Positions 57,205-64,000 of a stretch of DNA of 64,000 bases are shown in pieces (position 1 is the stretch's first letter; every line of letters starts with the position of its first letter). The stretch lies in the NCBI RefSeq assembly GCF_963259705.1, contig NC_081842.1:60276787-60340786 (forward strand), written 5' to 3'. The stretch is from Myotis daubentonii (taxonomy: Eukaryota; Chordata; Mammalia; Chiroptera; Vespertilionidae). Both the position numbers and the translations under genes were made by a program. The notes below the pieces were generated by a model, which saw nothing but the letters and a program-made list of their open reading frames with translations, was not told the DNA's origin and did not search any database.

Positions 57205-58030
57205 TTAGAGGTTGTTTTTGGATATTTCTTCTTTATGTAACATATAGTTGGTTTCACCTTCAGCTTATCATTGATGTATTTGTTTAACATATATTTTATT
57301 TATGACTTGGATAAAATTATAAAACAAAACAAGCCCTAAGGATAGAGCTCTGAACTATGCCACTAGAAACCTCCCTTCAGGTTGATACCCATTAATAAAC
57401 ACCCAACTAATTATGCTATGGTTTAATAATTTTATTATCCTGTCCATAAAGATGTCCAGTATTGTGAAACATTCTTTGCCTTATTGAAATTTTATATCAA
57501 GTGCAATGTTTTTCGGACAAGTATAACTGCCCCTAGTAGTCTTCAAAGGTCCTCAACTTCCATAGGAAAATTATTCTAATGTCCTTGCATAAAAATATTT
57601 TAAAATCAATAGAGACATATTAAACATAATTTGGATGACCTCTTTAAAACTGAGGACTTACACACTTCTTTCTGTTCCAGGGTCTGCATTTATCCTCACA
57701 CTGGTACCAAGATGTACTACTTCAATTGTTATTTTAAAAAACAGAGGATGCCTTAATACTTAAATGATGCGTTTACACAAAAGCAGACCAAATAAAATCA
57801 TTATGTCCTCTATATTTTGCAGTGTTTCAAATAAAGAAAAAGACATGGGTGACCAGGCATATGGTAGAATCATCACATGGCATGTGGTAGAATTGGAAGA
57901 TCAAACCCATGGAAATCAGTACCATGTTCACATTGCTAAACAGTGATTTTAGTTCATCTAAATAGTGTCACTCATCACATGAAGTTAATGGAATGAATTT
58001 AAATAATACTTTATAGCTTTATTAGCATTT
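57205..58030. other. Flanking DNA, nothing recognised
   Basis: No gene. Left part may be more L2 remnant. Confidence 0.4.
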
Positions 58031-58033
58031 AGG

Positions 58034-58324
58034 CTAGAGTGATGGGGGGCGTGGCCTGCAAGGATCGACCCACTGTGGGAGTGCTGCTCATCCCAGTCAG
58101 CTGAGCAGCTGTGGACCCTCCCTCTGAGAGGCTGCTCCCACTGTAGGAGCGCACTCATCTTGGTCAGCCGAGCGATGCTCTCACTGGGCGAGCACACTGA
58201 CCACGAGGGGGCAGCTCCTGCCTTGAGTGTCTGCCCCCTGGTGGTCAGTGCATGTCATAGCAACTGGTCAACCAATTGTTCTGCTAGTTCCACGATTTGG
58301 TCGCTGGGCTTTTATTATATAGGA
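58034..58324 (-). mobile_element. Non-autonomous Helitron with convergent CTCF-like motifs
   Basis: The reverse 5' end GGGCTTTTATTATATAGGA is perfect (58324). The 3' end at 58034 keeps only CTAGAG and has lost the hairpin. CCACGAGGGGGCAG (58201-58214) faces CTGCCCCCTGGTGG (58231-58244). Confidence 0.88.
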
Positions 58325-60875
58325 TGAGCTTGGTATATAGTTTTATTTATAGTCAATTATCATTAAAATAAAAATAATTTAGGTAGATTCTATTATTTTC
58401 TCTTAGTAGGGTTTACTTATTACTCAAGTTGAAGAAATACCAGTCTTTTCCATTTTCCTAGTCTAAAGACTCTGATTTTTAAAATTAAGAGAATAAAATA
58501 TCCAACATGTCTTGTCCCTTAAGGCTCCATGCTGGCAACCATAAAACTACTCATTTTTCTTCATCCACTAAAGTCACACTTGTATTAGTCAGTTAACATT
58601 CCCCCCAATCTCAATAGCTTTACAGAAGTTTATATGTACTTCATATGACAAGTCTCATGTAGTTCCCAGAGCAGCTCTTCTCAGCATGGTTACTTAGATA
58701 CCCATGCTTACAGACTTCATCTGGACATTAGCTCCCCTGATCACCAGAACAAATGACAAATTGCATGCTGGCTTTTTAAAGTTTTCACCTAGAAATGCTT
58801 CATATTGTTTCCAATCACATTTCATTGGCCAAAAAATAATTTCCTGGCCATACCTTCAAAGGCAACTAGGAAGAGAAGTCCTACCACATGAACAGTAGGG
58901 GAATTGGGGAGGTTTGGTGGATAATACGAATGACTTCCCATATTCCTAGAACCTTAAAAAATGAATACCATTATTTGTCGGTTTAGAATGAACATTTGTG
59001 CCAATTAGAGTTTTTTGTTTGTAAACAACAGAAATTGACTCCAGCTAACTTAAGCAATAAAAAGAAATTCATTGAAAGGACTAAAAAGAAACCATTAAAT
59101 AATCATGTTCAGAAAGATTAAAAAAACACACACACAGAGAAGTTCAGGATGTCTCAGTAGTAGAATAAATGAATGGCCTCTTCAAGGTGCCTCTACTGGG
59201 GTGAATGAAATTCACACAAATTCAGTCTTTTTGACATTCATTCAGGGGGTGAAAATTAATTGGTTATATTGAGCCATATACCCACCCCATGGGTAGGGGA
59301 CATCAAGCACCCTAATATCTCATTTCAGTGAGGAAGGTAATTTCCCAAAAGAAAAATCATTGTTATTATGGAAAGAGGAACAATGGAAAGCCAAAATGCA
59401 ACCCTTTTTAACATTTGAAAATTTGAACTTTATTAAGCAGTCTCCTGGCATCTCCTCTATTTTTTGATTTTCAGAAGTTTGCTGTTCTTATGACCATCAG
59501 GTGGGAGACTGACAAGAGAAGGAGCCTGTCTGCCCACAATGATCTTTTCTACCGATATGCCACATAGCTGGTCTTTCATCATGAACACTGTTTTGTGTCA
59601 TCATCACCTCCAACAATCATCTAACAATCATCAGGTTGTGAGATTAGATGGCCATAATTCATCAGAGCAAGATGGCACGGGAAGGAAATGAAGGACCATG
59701 AGTCTGCATCATGGGGAACTTCCTGGAGAATGATGATTTGGGGGTGGGGACAGCTCCTGAGAGAAGTCTTGGGCAGTCTTAAGTACTAGTATTATGATTG
59801 GGAAAAGGAGCCACAGGAAAACATTTTTACAGTAAGAGTATGAACGCAAAATACTTTCTTTCATTCCACATTTGCACCATCTGACCTTTGAAATTTGGCT
59901 ATCATTGGGTTCTTCATGAGTACCACCTGTTTTTCTACTTTGGAGAATCTGTTATAAATAAAATGAGTTATTAATATTTGGCAATGCAGCTTTGAACACT
60001 GAATAAAAAGTTTTACTGACTACTCTGCCGAGTCCTTGAAGACAGATGGACCAAGCATGTGTGCATCATTTGAAATGGCAGCAGTTTGCAATGGAGGGCC
60101 AAAATCTCATTCTGTCTACCCCGCTCCCACACACACTACTTCTGCAGGCTGAGCTCTCTGAATAATCAGAGAGAGAGAGTTCTGCAAATTCAAGAAAAAG
60201 ATAATAGCACAAGTCTGGGATGGATTTGAATTATATTTAGTTACTTTTATTTAACTAATTTTTAAGAAAAGACTGATGCCAAAGATTCTATAGATGTGTT
60301 TACAATATAAAACATTTGTAATGAATAAAATTCTCCCTATAGAATCGCTCACTAGTCATAAACTAAGCAATCCAGATGCTGTATTTACTCTCTCAGGCCT
60401 TAAGTAACTGCTAGTTTACAGAATGGCCCAAAAGTAGAAACAAATACAAAGATAAGGAAAGGCATTTCCATGCCAGTTTGCTAATAAGTTGCCACTTCAA
60501 TTTCCTAAATGAATTCCTAGTGGCCTAAAAGAGTTGACATAGATTCTGAACTCTGTCAAACTTTTAGAGAAGAGCTTAGAAGTTAGTAGAAAAATTGATA
60601 AATTAGTTTGATTTTAAAAGATTGAAGACAAAATAATGAAAACATTAGTCACTGTATTCATTCCTTAGGCTGGGAAGTTAAAGTCAATTTTTCTAGGAGG
60701 CAATGTGGAACATAATGATTCTATATTTTAAGGGCTCATTCTGAGTATGGATTTAGAAATGCATTATATACAATGCTACAGATTACTGCATAGAAATGCA
60801 TTATATGGAATGCTGCTGACTGCAGCATAGTGGATTGAGGCAGCTATTTGCTACACCCTACACCTTCATGGGGTC
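58325..60875. other. Repeat-poor flanking DNA
   Basis: 58580-58930 has the feel of an old LTR or DNA-transposon remnant (TGTATTAGTCAGTTAACATT), and 59000-59100 resembles another ancient repeat. Neither can be named safely. No gene. Confidence 0.35.
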
Positions 60876-60879
60876 ATTG

Positions 60880-61240
60880 TAGGCTAGAGACTGGATCTTA
60901 ACTGAAATCTAATCATGTTATTCTGATGAAAATACTGAAATGGCTTCTCATTGATCTTAAAGTCTAAAATCTGTGACATAGCTGGCAACATCCTGGCCTG
61001 ATCTACTCCTTGCTTACCACTCCAACCTTAGCTCATGATGCTATACTGTAGCCACATTCTCAGTTCCTCCAATACCCCAAGCTCCTCCTCACTTCAGGTT
61101 CTTTGCAGATACCGGCTCCTTTGACAGGGATACTTGTTCTCCATTTGTTAGGTGGCTAACTCCTACACATCTTTCAGGCCCCAAACTAGTCTTCTTTAGT
61201 CTTCCCTAACTCCCAGAGAGATCAGGTCTCTTTATTTCAC
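60880..61240 (+). mobile_element. L2 LINE remnant, sense
   Basis: GAAAATACTGAAATGGCTTCTC, CCTGGCCTGATCTACTCCTTG, CTTCAGGTTCTTTGCAGATA. The order matches the L2 3' region in the plus direction. Confidence 0.7.
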
Positions 61241-61244
61241 CTTT

Positions 61245-61860
61245 TTTTTTAAAAAAAAAATCAAAGATATTGAGGCCAGAGGGGTTATAAATTAATGATG
61301 AGAAATAATTTGTACTAGTCATGGAGCAAAGATATTTCCCAAATTCAGAAGCAGGTTCTTTCCAAAATCTCATTGGTACAGATTTTTTTTCTACATGTAA
61401 AATACGTTTCTCCATTGTACTTGGAGTCCAAGGCTAATTCAAGAAGATTGACCCACTGAAAAACATGCTCAAAATGGTGCTTTCAGTACTATTTCAACTA
61501 CATTTAGCCGCAGTTTATAATATTATTTACATAGGAAAAGACAGTCAGAATTTTACATAAAGATATCAAGAATATATTTATCCTGTGGCAGCAGCTTTCC
61601 CTGGTAACCCCCTTCCCCACGACAGAGATGATAGAGGGGCCTAGGGAAAAAGAAGTGGGAAGAGGAAGACTGCTAGAGGAGGAGTCACCTGAGGCTAGGT
61701 TGATACTTCTACACACCTGTAACATTTAATTTCCCACCTCTATACCTCACTTCACATGTGACCTGCAATAGAAGAATACATCATAGAGATATCACACAGG
61801 GGAGGAGAGGTATGTGGAACAGGGTTGTAATATTGAGAAAATATTCCAAAGGTACCAGTT
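61245..61860. other. Flanking DNA, nothing recognised
   Basis: No gene or named repeat. Confidence 0.4.
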
Positions 61861-61864
61861 TATA

Positions 61865-62500
61865 AATCAGACAGATGTTCTTACCTCAGGGAGTGCTTGT
61901 CCTCATGTCTATTAGCTAAGACATGCTCTTTCCAAAATAATAATTAGAAGATTTTTCTTAAGCATGAAGCCAGAGGGAAGGTATTTGAATCATTTATGCA
62001 AAAGCCAAAAGATTTATGCCTGCTCTGTCCAGAGAACGTCTTGCTAGTGGCTGGAATTCTTGTGTCCATCTGCCAGACACACGTTGCCTGTTTTCCCTAG
62101 ATGCTGCTAAAGACTCACAATTGTGTTTTTTTTCCCTTTCCATCTCTTCCTTTTTAATATTCCCTATTAGTCTACAAAGTGCTTCGGTCATTATAGCCTT
62201 ACATCGTAATCTAATTGCCAAGATTAGAGCTTATCCTTCATCAGCACATTTTAGATTGGCTTCCTGATGAGATGTTAAGAAAGCAGACACCTTAATCTCA
62301 CCAGAAATAGTTTATAAATCATATTTAAAGTAGGTCTCCTCTGTGAAATTAGTTTGCAAATAATGCTACCTCCTATGTGTTGATTCCTGTGCCTATCTCC
62401 TAAGTTTAAAGCTATAGCTTACATCGGCAGTTTTTGACATCTATCCTCTTCTTATGCTTCTCTTGTTACACTTTCCACACTCACTGCCTCAAGTCTTTGT
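61865..62500. other. Candidate conserved non-coding region
   Basis: Free of recognisable repeats, with dense transcription-factor-like words (ATTTATGCAAAA octamer-like near 61992, TAATCTAATTGCC near 62208, AGATTGGCTTCC). Open frames overlap on both strands with no splice or homology support. Confidence 0.3.
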
Positions 62501-62504
62501 TAAA

Positions 62505-62884
62505 ACTACATATGAATTTAGACAAGGGAAGAGGGGCTGGTGGTTGTGTGTTTGGGAGATGACCAGAGTACATTTGTATTGAAGAGGACCTTAGAGGCAC
62601 CAATCTGATTCATAAGGGAACTTCTCTTAAAGTTGTGACTATGAAGTAAAAACACTATTGTTGTTTTTTCTAGGCCTCTGGGTTTATTTGAGAGTAACTT
62701 CAAGTGGATGTGGCCCTTTTGATTGGCTTCTTTTGTTGTTGCACCACTTTTGATAGTACTGATATAGGTAAAGAAAAAACTTTTCCTCTATCATGGGAAA
62801 CAACAGCGATCTGAGTATGATAATAAATGGCATTCGGCATCGGTCTTAGTCTCAGGAAGAAAAAGAGTGATAGGAATATGGTGT

Positions 62885-62924
<40 letters not shown>

Positions 62925-63465
62925 GAGTGTCCCATCTAAAAGAAGTAACTGCTATATAATTCAAGTAAAGTATTGCCATTTAGGAATGTGGGCCCTGCTA
63001 TCAGTCTTTTCTCTTTTTCTAAAGAAGCCATAAATCCAGACTTTTATGTGAGCTCTCTCAATTCTTTCAGAGTTGGCTCACACTAATGCTTTTTCGTGAC
63101 TTTACAGGATAGTTTGGCATCTATTTTTCAGGAGACATTGACATCCGTTCTATCTTGACTGACTCATTTGGTAGGAACTAGAAGTCCACATGCCATTGCA
63201 GATAAAATAGGGTAAGAGGTTTACAAAAAGGGAGGAGTAGGGGAGATACTGCAATATATAAAGATAATGAGTATTGGTTTTGTTTAAAAAAAGCTTTATT
63301 TTTTACCAAAATACTTATATTTTACCAAACTGAACTCTTGAGATGTCAAAAACATGTATGATAGTGAGAAATTTACAACTTTTAAAAGAAGTGCTATAAC
63401 CTTTAAAACAGGCAATGAAAAAGGAATATTGGAATATAGAACTGTTATAAGTCTAGGAAGACCTG
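62505..63465. other. Flanking DNA, no gene
   Basis: Only the (ATT)n microsatellite at 62887-62922 is recognised. Confidence 0.4.
62887..62922 (+). repeat. (ATT)n microsatellite
   Basis: About 12 ATT units. Confidence 0.95.
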
Positions 63466-63466
63466 T

Positions 63467-63722
63467 GTTTTTTTTTTTTTCCAATCCTCACCCAAGGATA
63501 TGTTTCTATCGATTTTTGGAGCAAGGAAGAGAGAGAGAGGGGGAGGGAGGGAGGGAGGGAGGGAAAGAGAGAGAGAGAGAGAGAAACATCAATTGGTTGT
63601 CTCCTGTTCACACCCCAACCAGGGATCAAACCTGTAATGTAGGTATGTGCCCTGACCTAATGGAACCTGCAACCTTTTGATGTATGGGACAATGCTCCAA
63701 CCAGCTGATCCACCCATCAGTG
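63467..63722 (-). mobile_element. Ves SINE (old) with (GGGA)n and (GA)n tracts
   Basis: Reverse copy of the CCTCACCCAAGGATA tail type. Purine expansion at about 63525-63582. Confidence 0.88.
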
Positions 63723-63724
63723 CA

Positions 63725-64000
63725 GAAGACCAGTTCTTATATAGAATTGATATTCATTATTAGCAAAAATACAAAGAAATGCCCTGTGTGATAAATGACA
63801 AAATTGAAGATACCAGTTACCTGAGATGCAATTTGGGAGGGAGTACCAAAGGGCTTTAATTGTGTTGTTGGTATTTTATTTCTTAAGATGGATGATAGGT
63901 ATATAAATGTGCACTATAATTGTTATAAAATTTTATAAGTCTGAACTATTTCATAATAAGCACATTTTAAAAGAATAAATGTGAGACCCTTTTCAGATCT
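63725..64000. other. Flanking DNA, nothing recognised
   Basis: AT-rich; possibly an L1 3' end (TGTGCACTATAATTGTTATA, AAAATTTTATAAGTCTGAAC). Uncertain. Confidence 0.3.

Noticed and set aside
55548..57290. Several 60-95-residue minus-strand frames (55548-57290)
   Set aside because: Most of the interval reads as antisense L2 RT remnant; frames are short and broken, with no splice support.
61994..62267. Opposing 75- and 83-residue frames
   Set aside because: They overlap on both strands, lack homology I can recognise and have no splice or Kozak support. Better explained as non-coding DNA.
811..63722. tRNA-like A and B boxes
   Set aside because: They belong to Ves SINEs. None has a complete tRNA fold with an acceptor stem, so no tRNA gene is called.
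1..64000. Autonomous Helitron Rep/helicase or a DNA transposase gene
   Set aside because: All DNA elements seen here are short and non-coding. No Rep HUH motif, helicase or DDE/D transposase frame was found.

Overview
This is vertebrate nuclear DNA, almost certainly from a vesper bat (Vespertilionidae). Three signatures support this: about 26 copies of a tRNA-derived Ves-type SINE, about 15 HeliBat-like Helitrons (5' TC plus ATATAATAAAAG-like start, 3' hairpin ending CTAG) and short hAT, mariner and pogo-like elements. Among mammals, abundant Helitrons are known only from this family. There are no prokaryotic features. Nearly all long open frames are by-products of repeats or of a CpG island.

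The one host gene I can support is STXBP5L (tomosyn-2), on the minus strand. Its first coding exon is at 34008-34196 (63 codons, start codon at 34196, consensus donor). Its second coding exon is at 2818-2915 (98 nt). They are separated by an intron of about 31.1 kb. A CpG island at about 34555-35665 is the likely promoter, with GC boxes, several CCAAT boxes and a PBX/MEIS-type site just upstream. Everything to the right of it, to 64000, reads as 5' flanking or intergenic DNA with no other gene that I can recognise.

Layout. 1-2817: start of intron 2, made of Helitrons, L1 pieces and SINEs. 2916-34007: intron 1. It holds an old L1 ORF2 (9590-17340) that was split by a HAL1-like, ORF1-only LINE (10853-13976), itself split by a Helitron (13205-13838). 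It also holds many L1 3' ends, L2 and MIR remnants, SINEs, a pogo-like MITE, a hAT element and microsatellites. 34008-37200: coding exon, CpG island and proximal upstream DNA. 37200-58330: repeat-rich flank with Helitrons carrying minisatellites (47-bp and 32-bp units), mariner MITEs, a MaLR LTR, a long antisense L2 and a MER5-like element. 58330-64000: repeat-poor flank with L2 and SINE remnants and stretches that look like candidate conserved non-coding DNA.

I found no convincing new multi-gene system. The observations most worth a second look are: near-consensus CTCF-type motifs, often in convergent pairs, inside the Helitrons (and a related motif in the SINEs); the ORF1-only LINE and its scattered 3' ends; Helitrons with multiplied termini, minisatellites or possibly captured host sequence; and the weak splice donor of the second coding exon.
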